A model generated the notes under the pieces. It saw nothing but the letters and a program-made list of their open reading frames with translations. It did not search any database and was not told where the DNA came from. Source: Balanoglossus misakiensis (lineage: Eukaryota > Hemichordata). Taken from it: a DNA stretch of 64,000 nucleotides. Both the position numbers and the translations under genes were made by a program. Of the stretch, positions 35,757 to 48,238 are shown piece by piece (position 1 is the stretch's first letter; the number at the start of each line of letters is the position of its first letter). The DNA lies in assembly GCA_040954595.2 (NCBI GenBank), contig CM082579.2:1798001-1862000 (forward strand), given 5' to 3'.

Positions 35757-37963
35757 ATGAAAAAAGGAGAATTTAACCTGGACCCTTGGTCTCACCTCCC
35801 CAGTTATGTTCAGGAACACGAATACACCAAGAAGACGGATATTCTTGCGATATCAGGAACCGAGAGCAAATGGGGGGCGAAAGAAACGGAAACACAAGAG
35901 GCGAAATCTGAAAAAATGAAAGATAGCAGCAACTCAAAGACCGAACGGGAAGAAACGAGATCCATGTTTCGGGAGAGACTTGACGAATATGCAAATGATA
36001 CAACCCTGCACGGGCTTAAATATGCCGTCAATTCAAAATACGGAACTTTCCGCAGGTATGCTCATTTCGATTAAGTATTATACCATGTAATCGTAATTTG
36101 TGAAAAAAATTGATTTTGACAAAATGACATCAAATGTTGAGATTCATCGACGTAGGCCCTAAACAATTTTGATAGAGAGAATGAAGTGATCAAGGTAATC
36201 AATTCATCCCAAATTTATGTTTGCTGTTGTGTTATCGAAAGTTGGTAGCATTGGTATACAATGTATGTACCAATTCTCGGCAGATTACCTAGAATAATTG
36301 AATGAACTATCATCGACATATATGTCGCTCAAACGCTGCATCTTTTTCTCTCATGTAGAATTGTATGGGCTGCAACAATACTGTTGATGATAACCATATT
36401 CACCGTTTCCATGGTGACATCATTTATCGACTTTTACAACAGTGATGTGTCTACAGTGATCAAACTCAACTACGTCACGGATCTGGATTTCCCCGCAATA
36501 ACGATATGCAACTACAACCAGTTCAGAAGATCTAAGGTACAAGCTGCGGGAGAAATTTTTTTGAAAAGGATCTACCCACTTTACGGCAGTGCTAATATAA
36601 GTGGCATCGATCCGAATATGTACTCCAACTTCACCGGACTTGATACGTCGGATTATTTTGAAGCCGCCCACCAGATAGAGGACATGCTGTCCAACTGCCT
36701 TTGGCAAGGATCAGAGATATGCGGTGTGAATGATTTCACCCAGGTCATGACAGATTTTGGTGTTTGTTACACCATTAACGGCCAGGTTCCCGCTCGACGG
36801 GTCCAGCAGTCCGGTACATCAAATGGCCTTCGCTTGCGTTTGGACGTGCAGCAACAAGAATATACAAGTAACGAAAACTTGGGAGCAGGATTCAGGGTAC
36901 GTATTTCGAAAGTTGAATATACATGACCAGTTTTAATTTGAGTGCAATGCAAAATGTATAGTTGTATCCAAGCAACCAATGGGATTGTGTTTCACATACG
37001 GCTGCACACCTGGGAAAATGAAAACAAACAAATCGTACCTAACATTGAGCAAGAACTTATATCTCATGCTGAGTTATATGAAACCCGGGCGAGAAGTTTT
37101 GAGAGTTCTTTATTGTAGAACATTAATTTGGTTACTGAGATGGACACACATCCTCAAAATCTTTATAATTAATTTTTCTTCAGGTTATGGTCCATCCCCA
37201 GTCTCAAACTCCACTAGTAAAGTTGCTCGGATTTGCAGTCTCGCCTGGTTATGAGACTCTGGTCTCTATGCGTCACACTGCGGTATGTTAGCCATCTGCC
37301 GGATTTAAATATAAATTTGATTTGATATTCGTGATTATATCAGATTTAAAAAGACATTTACTGTTGTTGTTTTCCAGATGGAGACCTTGCCACACCCATT
37401 TCCATCACAATGTTCATCGAAAGAACTGAAATATTACGAAACATACACGCGTCAAGCGTGTATGACTGAGTGTATGAGTGATAAAGTGATTGAACAATGT
37501 GGTTGTAGAAAGTATTCCTTACCAGGTGCGTGAGATAAGATTTTGCAATATCTTGGTTTTCTTGACATTAGATTTAAAAATTGGAGATATGCTTTGGATT
37601 GTCACTATATCTGAATAAAAAAGGCAGCGCATACCAAATTATCAACTTTCTCAGTTCTAACACGTGACTTTCTCTTTATTTTCCCTCGGATTCTACTTTT
37701 GGTAAACACATTTATTTAATTGTTTTTTATCAGGGACAGCGAGGATTTGTGATCCTGTAGAATGGATTATTTGCGGCGATCCCCTTTTAAGTAAGTGCGT
37801 GTTTGGTTTAACATGTTTCGTAGGAACAATTTATAGGCTTTCTCTTTCTCCACCGTCAGCCACCTCGTTATTTTTGCGACACACATACTAGCTGGGTGTA
37901 TTCATTCTGGTCAATACATAGATATAGGGAAGAGACAGGCAGACGGAGACAAGCACAGCTTTC

Positions 37964-38020
<57 letters not shown>

Positions 38021-38978
38021 GTCTGTATGTCATTGTCTGTCTATATAGTTAAACTCACATTGACAGATTTTGCTGAGTTTATAAGAAGGCTAAATTATTT
38101 TTTTGAAATCCACAGAAAACCTTTCAGGTGTAGGGAATGGATGTGATTGCCCGACGCCGTGTGAACTGACCGTGTATGAGACGAAGGTGTCGTCAACATA
38201 TTGGCCGTCAGACTACGTCATGGCGGAGATTCAAGAAATATTCAACATAACCAATGTGAAGTATATGAGGTAAAGGCATGTCTGCTACCTGTAAAGGCAA
38301 AATCGCATGGCGTTTTCTATGTTTTGTTTTTTATCAAAACGTACTGATTTATCTATGTAGCTTTTAAAGTTCGTTAACGATATTCGTCCGATTACAATGT
38401 GTGTACACGTGATAAAGGGCGTGACTGCTTTGAAAATTTGTTTGCAGGGCCAATTTCATCGGTACAATGTCAAAATAGTATGTTGCGGGAATTCGCAGAA
38501 AGGGATAGCACGTACATGGCGTTATATGCAATATTTCAATATTCAATTTCAATCACTTGCCATCTACCCTTATGAGATCTTTATTCAAGTTTTTTTAGAA
38601 ACACTCCAATTATATTATTTGCAGGAAAAATGTTCTGGACGTATATTTCTATTTCGAAGAGTTAAGTTATGAAGAGATAAAACAGATTCCTGCGTACACT
38701 GGTTACAATTTACAAAGTGAGTCGTCACATCAGTTGTTATTGTTGTTGTTAGCCATTACTTTACTTCTTAATAAGTTTGGTTGCCATTGACTGACTTGTG
38801 AAATATGAAAATGCTATATAGATATAGATACCTCACTGATTTTTTTTTCTCTTCAACAGGTGACATCGGTGGGTTTCTCGGCCTGTATTTGGGAGCCAGT
38901 TTGATCACTGTAGTGGAATTCCTCGATTTCATCGTACTGAATTGCATTAAGAAATTTACCAGAATGACCAAAAAGTGA
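35757..38978 (+). CDS. ASIC-like DEG/ENaC cation channel, copy 1, 8 exons, 501 aa
   Basis: Exons: 35757-36055, 36359-36896, 37184-37282, 37378-37525, 37734-37790, 38116-38269, 38625-38716, 38860-38978 (1506 nt). The N-terminal TTLHGLKYAV holds the His-Gly gating motif before TM1 (IVWAATILLMITIFTVSMV). The extracellular domain begins FPAITICNYNQFRRS, contains FGVCYTING and the thumb cysteines (CGCRKYSLPG, CDCPTPCELTVYETK), and TM2 holds GFLGLYLGASLITVVEF with the Gly-Ala-Ser selectivity filter. The tail is short (about 20 residues after TM2). These are trimeric, two-TM, amiloride-type Na+ channels of the plasma membrane. Gating by protons is usual for ASICs but is not shown by sequence. It is first of four tandem genes with the same exon phases. 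It lacks the Cys cluster seen before TM1 in the other three. A poly(A) signal is at 39064. Confidence 0.94.
37964..38020. repeat. (TCTG)n microsatellite
   Basis: About 14 uninterrupted TCTG units in an intron of ASIC copy 1, continuing imperfectly to about 38042. Confidence 0.95.
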
Positions 38979-40285
38979 TAACAGTATTTTTTAGTGTTAA
39001 AGGCCCCAGTCAACTAATGGTTTATCTAATAGAAATTTCATTTCAAACTACCCCCTCCCCCCAAATAAAAATTGCAGAGTATTTTTGAACCTTATACGCA
39101 CATCTACTGCGAGAACTAATTGCAACTTTCGAAGAAGCAAGTAATGATTTAACAAAATAGTTAGGCGTTTATTTTGTGCTCTACGTGAAGACTACGCTAA
39201 ATAGTTTTGAAAATACACGTAGGAAAGCAGCCATGTCAGATCTACATTTTAGCGATAGTCTATTTACAAACAAATATTCATATCCAGTGACATAGCTAGA
39301 TATACGTACGTTTATACGATATTTGTGATTTTGAATTGTGAATATTTTACGAAAATACATTTACATGTTGTATCGTGAGCAAGAGAACTCACACATGAAA
39401 GGATTCGCAGAACCGGCGCGAAATCACTGGGGAGTCGGTCAACAATAGTGTCTATAGTCAAAGTGTATGTTCAAATGCGGTTGCACGGTGGTGACTGCCT
39501 TGCTTGCTACCATTCAAAATATTCAAAACGTACTTTTCACCATGACGACCAAAACCTGAAGTCATCCCTGTCTGTCTGTCTGCCTGTCTGAGTGACGAAT
39601 ACATTGTGTTCAGCATGTTTATACGCAAATATACGTGTGTGTGTCTATGGTAGCCTACTAAATGAAGTTCTTAACTGCGACTTCTAGAGTAAGAATAAAC
39701 TGCACCCAAAGATGATCAAACACTTGGCGGAGAAGGCGACTTGATTTGACCTCCACCGCCATTGATGACAATGTAGTTTTGCGATTGACGGGCAGATAGA
39801 TGGCGCGCTTCATTTAAAAAGGCAGTTCTTTGCATTTGAAACACAAAACAAATGTACTGCAAATGAAGCCAACAGTTACAGCTTCATGCCAATTTAATAA
39901 TGCCCACACACTGTGTCTCAAAAGAGAAAAAATAACTGCATAACTGCAAACCTTTAATATCGGACAATTTATTGCAGCAAGCCTATGGTTACGGGCCTCC
40001 TGAGACAGCTTTATTCAAAATAATCATACATCATGCAAACATTTGATATTGTTTAAGTAAATGATAACAGGGAAATAGCCTGATTGGATCTTCTATTGAA
40101 ATGCTAGTTCTGATATTTCAATTAATAATGTAAGTGTGGCCACTATTTTACTGGATATTCATTTCAACATTTGCATGAAAATAAAATGCTATTGCTGTAA
40201 TATGCTAATTTTAAATTGCCGCAGGACTCCGACAGTTTAGCTTCGCATACCCACAAGCCTCACGCTGAAATTACCAATACATCAA
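38979..40285. other. Intergenic between ASIC copies 1 and 2
   Basis: 1.3 kb. A poly(A) signal AATAAA for copy 1 lies at 39064-39069. The rest is AT-rich with no recognised gene or dispersed repeat; the region immediately before 40286 is the 5' flank of copy 2. Confidence 0.55.
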
Positions 40286-43200
40286 GTGCCGAATATCAAA
40301 TTGTTGTATATGACCGACAACGCGTCAGCAAACCGTCAGGGGATGAAGGAAGATAATTTAGTTGGGATGAGGGAAAGTAATTTAGCTCTAGGTAGTCGAA
40401 TCGCGCCGGAGTCGCAAGAGCACGGGGAAGAAATGGCGAGGAGCGAGTCCAGCTCGGCGGTATGGCGCAGGAACAAGAGCGAAAGTGGATCTAACAGATC
40501 CTCCTGCTGCTGCGATGCGACATATCCAAAATTTCAGCTGTTTACACAGGACACTACCTTGCATGGGATTAAATACACAACAGACACAAACATTTCGATG
40601 TATCGAAGGTAAGGCCATCGTAGAACAATTTTGACCAATTTATTCGACAAATACCGCTTTCGTTTGATAATACATTTGGTAAAAATACAAGCTGTACATG
40701 CAGAAAGAGATAGGTTAACGCTTGTGTTTTTCAGCGTTTATTATGAATGTGGGCGCGGGCATTCATGGTAAATCGCGACCAGTCTGTTTTGTTGAATTTT
40801 GCTGTGAACTAAAAATAAAAATGAAAAACAGCGCACGAAAATACCTCACACTCACATGCCACTCTCACTGAATATTATGAAAGAGAGCAGTATTGATATG
40901 TGTAAATTGTTTCAATGAATGGAAGTGGATTTTCACAAAAGGGCATTGACAAAGAGGACTGGTCTACTGAAAAATGTTTCGCAAAGTTTCGCGAATCTAT
41001 ACATGTCTGAGCTTGTCCAGGTTCTGTCATGACATAATTCTTCTGAATATTGCAGTGGTTTGCTTTCTGTTCTGTTCGAGTGTTGAAAACTCTGTTCTAT
41101 TGTGTAAGATATTAGATGTCTCCTCATGGGACAGTAATTGTTGCGTACTTTTTCTCTATCCTCCTAGGGTATTATGGTTTATTCTGATGTTAGCCATGAT
41201 CACGAGTTTCGTTCTAACTCTAAAGGATAGTGCTATACGCTACGCGTCTAATCCCTTGAACACCGTCGTCTCGTACGATGAACTCGAGACTATGCCTTTC
41301 CCTGCGGTAACCATCTGCAACTACAATTCGTTCAGAAAGAGCGTCGTAGAAGACACTGAAGTTGCACAGTATTTGAAAATCTTGTATGGTGACCTGGCCA
41401 CGCTTCCTAAGTCCAATTCTAGCCAGGCGGGAGAATTCGATCCGCCGCCCGCCATTTCCTTGGATAAATCCGAGTTCATGCTGCAATCTGCACATCAGAT
41501 CGAAGACATGCTGAAAGAATGCACATGGGCGTCAGATGTATATTGTACTGTTGACAACTTTACTAAGATTTTGACTGATTTCGGTGTCTGCTACACATTT
41601 AACGGGGATGCTGAAAATCAGCTCAGTGTTCGCACTCGTGGACAGCCGTTTGGATTATTTATGTCCCTTGATATTCAACAATGGGAATATTATTATGGTC
41701 CAAATAGAGGAGCTGGTTTGAAGGTAATCTATATCTAAGTATATGTATTGTGCAATCGTAAATTAGACGATGAAGTATACATGATTTTTTTTTGTTTTGC
41801 CCGTCATAACAGTGTCGCTAAATCAAAATGCGTACAAGCGTTCAAAATACTAGTTTCAGCTCTCCTATGGACTTCTATTTTTTGGCATATTACAGATACT
41901 AGTGCACCACCAGAGAGACACGCCACTAGTTGGTGAGCTAGGAATGGCTCTGAGTCCAGGGAAAGATTCGACCATTGCACTCAGATTTGCGAAGGTAAAT
42001 CGACTAATCTGATACTTTCTATGACTGCGACCTCATCCAAGGCCGGGATAGGGAGTCATGATTCATGTCTTGTCTGAATCGGGGTTATAAAAACAGAGAT
42101 TTGGGGCAAGATTCCAATGGTTTATACCGTGTATTCAATTGAACAGACTTTATTAACTAGGATACACTGAAAAATCACGACTTTGTTGGGTTATCATTTT
42201 GACGTTTAAACCACTCTATATATTTTCAAGTTAACCTTCGGCGTGTGTTCGTTCTACAGAGCATAATGCTCGATTGCCATGAGGAAAAACTGGAATATTT
42301 TGCTGAATACTCTACCGCCAATTGCGAGATGGAAAAACGTGCCAAGGCTGTGGCTCATGACTGCAATTGTAGACTGCCCTACATGCCAGGTATGACGAGA
42401 TTGTGCACAAATTCAGGTGGATCTTGACGCGTCGTGTCTCAGGTGCCTTCTTGACAAGCAAGGAATACATCACGCGATATATTTTTATTTTTATTTGAAA
42501 AATAACTCCAGTTGACATGAATGTTGCTTCATGAGGTATGACAGTGGCCTTCAAAAAATTTAGCGTTACATTTTGGTCAAATCAGGGGCCAGTGCGTTAA
42601 CAATGCCACCGCTCTTTGTCCATAAGCGTTTTCTCATCTGGTTTGTGAGAGAATAGTTAAAGTTTTGTTGTTTGAAGAGCAAGTTCTATCAAATAGTGAA
42701 ATTATTCAAACGAGGTACAATGTACTCTAATACTCCAAGGTTATTAGTTACTGTACAAGTAATATTCCATCATTTCATTATGCTGATTTACTTAAATGGA
42801 TAATTAATAAGACGGGCAATTCTACATACAGGCAATGCTACGGTGTGTTCAACGTACCGAGAAACGATGTGCGTTCGAAGAGCATTACGTAAGTTTGATG
42901 AGATTAATATCGCTTAATTGTGCTCGAGTTTGGGGCGTTCATTAATAAACTTTAATACGTGAAAGGGAGCCACGGCCCTTTCTCATTATAGGAGACCGTG
43001 CGATGATTGTTGATAAAGTGGTTTACATCACGTGTTACCGCTGACCCAATGAAAATACAGCGTTTTTTGTGGATTTTACATATTGGTGAAGCATATTATC
43101 TGCAATTTATGAACGGTTTTTTAATATATGCCATGATACAATGACGCGAACTCTTTGATAGCATTTTTCATTAAAAATGTCATTCTGGCGGTATCATTGA

Positions 43201-43958
43201 AAGCAAGGACGTGCATGAAATATTAATTGTGTCATGTTTTCTTTGTAGGTAGACACGAATATAAATGTGCCGTCCCTTGTGTTAATGCCATGTACACCGC
43301 AACAGTGAGTTATGCAGCGTTTCCAGGACCCCATGTTGTCCAAAGGTTGACCGAGATTTATAATCAAACTGAATCAGAGATGAGGTTGGTAGCAAACGAT
43401 GGAACAGCAACGTTTGCACTAAAAAAAGTTTCGGCAGCGCCATCTCTGGTGCAATAATCATATCGATGTATACTTTTGGCAGCTTGACCTTTCACAGTCG
43501 TGGATTGAATTTGTTTAACGTACAACAACAGCACACCTGAAACGGTTATCCTATTCTGTAATTGTTTAATGCCGGTATGCCTATTCCAAGCTCACGAGTC
43601 TTTTTCTGTTACAAAATACAGAGAAAACATCATATTATTAAGTATTTATATAGAAGATTTAACTGTGCTGGTGACTAAACAAGAAGAGGCATACCCCATC
43701 GATAACTTCCTTGGTGAGTCAAACGCACATGGGTCTATTAATTAGTCAACATTAAACCACCACAGCCATAATGACATTGATTTCTTCAATCTTCATAGCA
43801 TCCATCAAAGCGATTTACAGCGATCTTAATGCGCTTTTTTTAACGCAGGTGACCTGGGCGGACAGATGGGATTGTGTATGGGAGCAAGCATTCTCACTGT
43901 TTTGGAATTTGCGGAATTCTTCATGATGTTGTTGGTTCGTCATCAGTGGAAACGATAA
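40286..43958 (+). CDS. ASIC-like DEG/ENaC cation channel, copy 2, 8 exons, 500 aa
   Basis: Exons: 40286-40608, 41168-41723, 41896-41994, 42260-42389, 42832-42888, 43249-43384, 43622-43713, 43849-43958 (1503 nt). Start is either ATG 40286 (MPNIKLLYMTDN) or the in-frame ATG at 40310; both are possible. SSCCCDATYPKF precedes the gating motif TTLHGIKYTT. TM1 is VLWFILMLAMITSFVLTLKD, then SAIRYASNPLNTVV and FPAVTICNYNSFRKS. FGVCYTFNGD, CNCRLPYMPG and AVPCVNAMYTATVSYAAFPG mark the palm and thumb. TM2 GQMGLCMGASILTVLEFAEF is very close to vertebrate ASIC1. The tail after TM2 is only about 12 residues. It has the same intron phases as its neighbours, and AATAAA lies at 43983, 25 nt past the stop. Confidence 0.94.
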
Positions 43959-45026
43959 TTTACTTCTTCAAGAGAAGTTGGAAATAAAACGCACAATCCA
44001 ATAACAAAGCTCCCAAGTAGCAGACCATCGCTACACTGTTACCTTCAACACATGTCAAGAATGTCGGGGAGAGTGTGACGTACATAGAGAGGTATTGCCC
44101 AGTCGAGACACTGCGGATCAATACACGAGTGAAAGCTTTGAAGGCTCGGCGGCGACCTATGGTCGAATTTTAATACAAATTATTCAATCGTCTTTTGGCG
44201 CAATAAGGGCATCTTGCATTTTGCCACATTTTAACTACTTGTCCACAAAACCTGAGATCGAACTGACTTGAAATGATTTCACTCTCATTTATAGTATGTT
44301 AAGGATATACTCAGTTTTTCAACACATGTTCAGACTTGGCAGTGGCAGTGGGCAGGTCTCTCGACCTGTGATGGGGGTTAGGCGTCCCAGCCACCACGAG
44401 TCTCCCCTGTCATTCTTTTTTGGTCATAAGGTGTTTGATCTTCCCCAGTTTCGTGCTTTCGTTCACCTATATGTTTGTACAGAATGTTTTACGCGTACAT
44501 TTGCGTCTTTGCTTGACTTGTGCATACACAGCTACGTTAGGTGGCACTTCAGAATAGCACCATCTGACACATACCGCGTGGCCAACATTTTTAGGGGTTT
44601 AAAAAGATGGCTGGTGTTGGTTGGAGTCTTGTCAGATCCACAAAGTGAAGAATCCGTATTTTATGATTAATTAATTATTGCTGAATCGCCATTGTGACAA
44701 ATGGTCTCGTGAACATTGCTCAAACACAACTGTTTGAACAGCGATAGTTCATGCATATTTTAAACGTATTCATTGTTGGCGGATATGTTTTATTTTCCGG
44801 TTATCGTCTCTAAGACGCAATGTTGATATGCATTTTCAATCCATTTCTCGTTTGTTTTTTATTATCAAAATAAACCAGACACATTTCCTTGAAGTTAAAG
44901 ATCTTTCTTTTATCCACAATGGACCGACGTAGAGCAACACAGTTGTTTCTTAGCTCAGTCTTCATCCAACGTTATTAATTATTCATAATTAATATTCATA
45001 ATAAATCCATAATTGCTATAGTTAGA
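43959..45026. other. Intergenic between ASIC copies 2 and 3
   Basis: A poly(A) signal AATAAA for copy 2 lies at 43983-43988. A 124-codon + strand ORF (44296-44670) shows no domain and no splice support and is treated as chance. Confidence 0.55.
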
Positions 45027-48000
45027 ATGTCAGGGCTTACGGCGACAGAGATGAACGAAATGGAGAATGCAATGGGGGAACTCAATCGCGTGAGTCCGCT
45101 CAACAGTTCGCAGGAAATATTGACAAAAAATGACTCAAGCGAGGACGCAAGGCTGAACTGTCGCAAATGTTGCTGCGGGGACGAAAAATTTCGAGAATTT
45201 AGCCAAGAGACTACGTTACACGGCATCCGATACACTACCAACACAAGTTTCAATATATATAGGAGGTAAGCTGAGATTTGTTTAAGTGTTAGATTCGATA
45301 ATTATGTCATTTGCGCGGGCACCAACACCAGCTTAATGTATGCAGTACACCTTAGGAATCGAGTGGATTCTGAATTAATGAGTATCATCTATTCAAATAC
45401 CGAATCATAACAACGATCATCTCATCAAATGAATATGACTCTCGTGTTATCATATTCAATTGAATTCAGTTCTCAATTTATCCGTTTTCGCCCAAGACAT
45501 TTTATGATTATAAGACCATGGGAGAATGACTTTTCAAATTCAGAAGGTCACGACCACCACTTGTTAGCAGTTCATTGAGATTTCATGAAAATATCTTAAA
45601 ATGAATTTCTTCTAGTTGAATCTCATTAAACGCACAATTCAAGTTTGGTTTTGAAGTAAAGTAAATTTCGGAATATGATGACAAGTTAATAATTATAGAA
45701 AAAGTCATATGACCTAATCACAAATTCTGCTGCTTCTAAATTATTCAAGCCTTACTCAGTGTTTATTCTGTCAGACTAGTAACAATAAATCAATAAATCA
45801 AAGAATATTCTCTTAAGATTAATCGAAATTCGGGGTACTTACCGACAGTTTGTTCCAACTAAGAATCTGTATCCCAGATTTTTAAAACACAAATTATTAT
45901 TTTCCCAATCGCCTGGCATAGTTTTATAGATTGCTTTTCTTTAGCTACTTTATTTACATTTCGATAATCCAAACTACTGTTTGTGTGGGTTTCGTTTTCT
46001 GACTTCTCTAGGCTCCTGTGGATTGCACTGATGCTGGTGACTCTAGCCTTTCTAATTTTTGCCGTGAAAGACAGCGCTATTCGTTATGCAAATGACCCTG
46101 TAACCACGGTGATGTCCTTCGAACACCAATCGGAAGTCACCTTCCCAGCAATCACTCTGTGCAACTACAACCAGTACCGGAAAAGCGTCATCGGCGGCAC
46201 GTGGTTCGAAGACTTCCTGAATGACGTGTACTCGGCGCCGGCTCCTTACCGGCCGGACTTGTCTGAGTATGAAGAGATGGTGAGAAAGATGAACCGTACA
46301 GAGTTTGAAATAGAGGCTGCACATAGAATCGAAGACATGCTGCTGGAATGTGTGTGGTCTTCCACGACAAGTTGTAACGCTGATAACTTCACGATGGTGA
46401 TAACTGATTTTGGAGTGTGCTACACTTTCAACAGCGATCCCAACAACGCGCTAATTGTCGATAATCGAGGAAGTGTGTACGGGTTGCAAGTACTTTTTAA
46501 TATACAGCAGATGGAGTACACACTTGGAAGAAGTATGGGCGCTGGGATGAAGGTAGGCTAACACACTTTGTCTAGAATAACATTGTGTTCGTCCTTGTTA
46601 TACAGATGTGCAATTTTGAGGTTTAGAAATAATGTCATATTGGCTAATAAATGTTTTGTTTGTTTCAGTTGTTGGTGCATTCTCCGACCGATGTTCCGCT
46701 TGTCTCCGAGTTTGGAATGGGTCTACATCCGGGTATGGACATCACTGTTGGACTTAAAATGGGCAAGGTAATGGAAATGCTTTATTCCTATACGTTGGTG
46801 TCGCTCAAGAGATTAATCGTTAAAGGGTTATCTACAACAGCATTTAGCTTCTGAGAAAGAAACGACAAGGTAGAAATTTAAAGGCTTCTGTTGATATAAA
46901 CAATCTCGTCTTTTTATTCAGAATGAACTACTAAAATGCAGTACAGAAGAGTTGAAGTATTTTGAGACATATTCAACTTCCAATTGTCAGTTAGAACGGT
47001 ACACCGATGCTGTTATGGAAGCCTGCAACTGTACAGAGCCATACATGCCAGGTTAGTACATAGCTACAGAAAGAAGATTAGATGCTAGACTACATAGAGA
47101 CAGATAAACGATCAGACAGACAGATAGATAGATATACATGTATAAACAGAGAGAGACACAGACGAAGAGACAGACAGACGAAAGATTTCAAACTTTGACA
47201 TCCACCATATGTTTATTGCAGGCGATGTGAGAGTGTGTAACTACATTGAATCGAATAGCTGCGTTGCGTACAGTAAAGGTGAGATTTTCTTTGGGAGCAA
47301 TGTACAGTTTTGTATGTGTACCACGGCTATCTATGAAAGCCATGTTTACATTTATGATGCCCTGTCGCCAGCTTACAAAATAATGTGTTTTCCTTTTCAG
47401 GAAATGAGGCATTTTCATGCAGTATGCCATGTCAAACTACGTCACATACTGTAACTTTGAGTTTTGGATCATATCCGGGTGCTCATGCCACAGAAGAGTT
47501 GAAAAAGCGTTTTAACGTCACGGAAAAGGAGATTAGGTAAGATGATGACGTAAGGGGTAGTAGTTGGCTCTCATTTTCTATAGGTCATCAGTATTTGTGA
47601 ACCGGTCCACCTTGAACTTTCACCTTGTGGCATGACTTAGTCCAATTCTGGACAGTACAAGGCAATGCTTTTCGGTTGGATCCCTGTCATTGCAAGAGTG
47701 GCCAACTGTTAAGATATTCAGGTGTGTCCAGGAGCCTTCGAAATGTCGTTTGATTCCAAGACCCATATTCCAGGAAACACATCTTCTTCATTGACCGACT
47801 AAACCATCATGTTTTGTCTGTTACGTTCAGGGAAAACTTTGTTTCACTGATTATATACCTTGAGGATTTGCTGGTAATGATGACATCAGAAGTTGAGGCT
47901 TACACGTACGATGATTTTATTGGTAAGAGAATTATTCTATCACATATCTTATTCTAAAAATAGGGTGACGAGAACATCTGTAATTTATATGCACTTTAAC

Positions 48001-48238
48001 GGCAGTGCTCATAATGGGGTCACGAAATACTGTTTATTTTCTTACAGGTGACCTGGGAGGCCAGATAGGTCTCTGTCTGGGAGCCAGTCTTCTCACTGTA
48101 TTCGAGTTTGCGGAATTCTTCGTGACGTGTTTCGTGCGTCGCTGTCGAACATTACGCTCAAGATGCTTGAGGATGAACAGCAATGGATCCTTTGAGACCG
48201 TCGTTGAGCAGAATAACAAAGGAGGACATTGCGATTAA
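45027..48238 (+). CDS. ASIC-like DEG/ENaC cation channel, copy 3, 8 exons, 494 aa
   Basis: Exons: 45027-45265, 46012-46552, 46669-46767, 46922-47051, 47222-47278, 47401-47536, 47831-47922, 48048-48238 (1485 nt). It has the shortest N-terminus of the four (79 codons in exon 1), with NCRKCCCGDEKF just before FSQETTLHGIRYTT-type gating sequence. TM1 LLWIALMLVTLAFLIFAVKD is followed by SAIRYANDPVTTVM, so copies 2 and 3 are each other's closest relatives by eye. Palm FPAITLCNYNQYRKS and FGVCYTFNSD, thumb CNCTEPYMPG and CSMPCQTTSHTVTLSFGSYP are present. TM2 GQIGLCLGASLLTVFEFAEF has the Gly-Ala-Ser filter. The tail is the longest of the four (about 40 residues; basic, then Asn/Glu-rich). The candidate poly(A) signal AATAAA is at 48540. 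Confidence 0.94.

Noticed and set aside
44296-44670. 124-codon plus ORF between ASIC copies 2 and 3
   Set aside because: No channel-like motif or domain; not a broken fifth ASIC copy.
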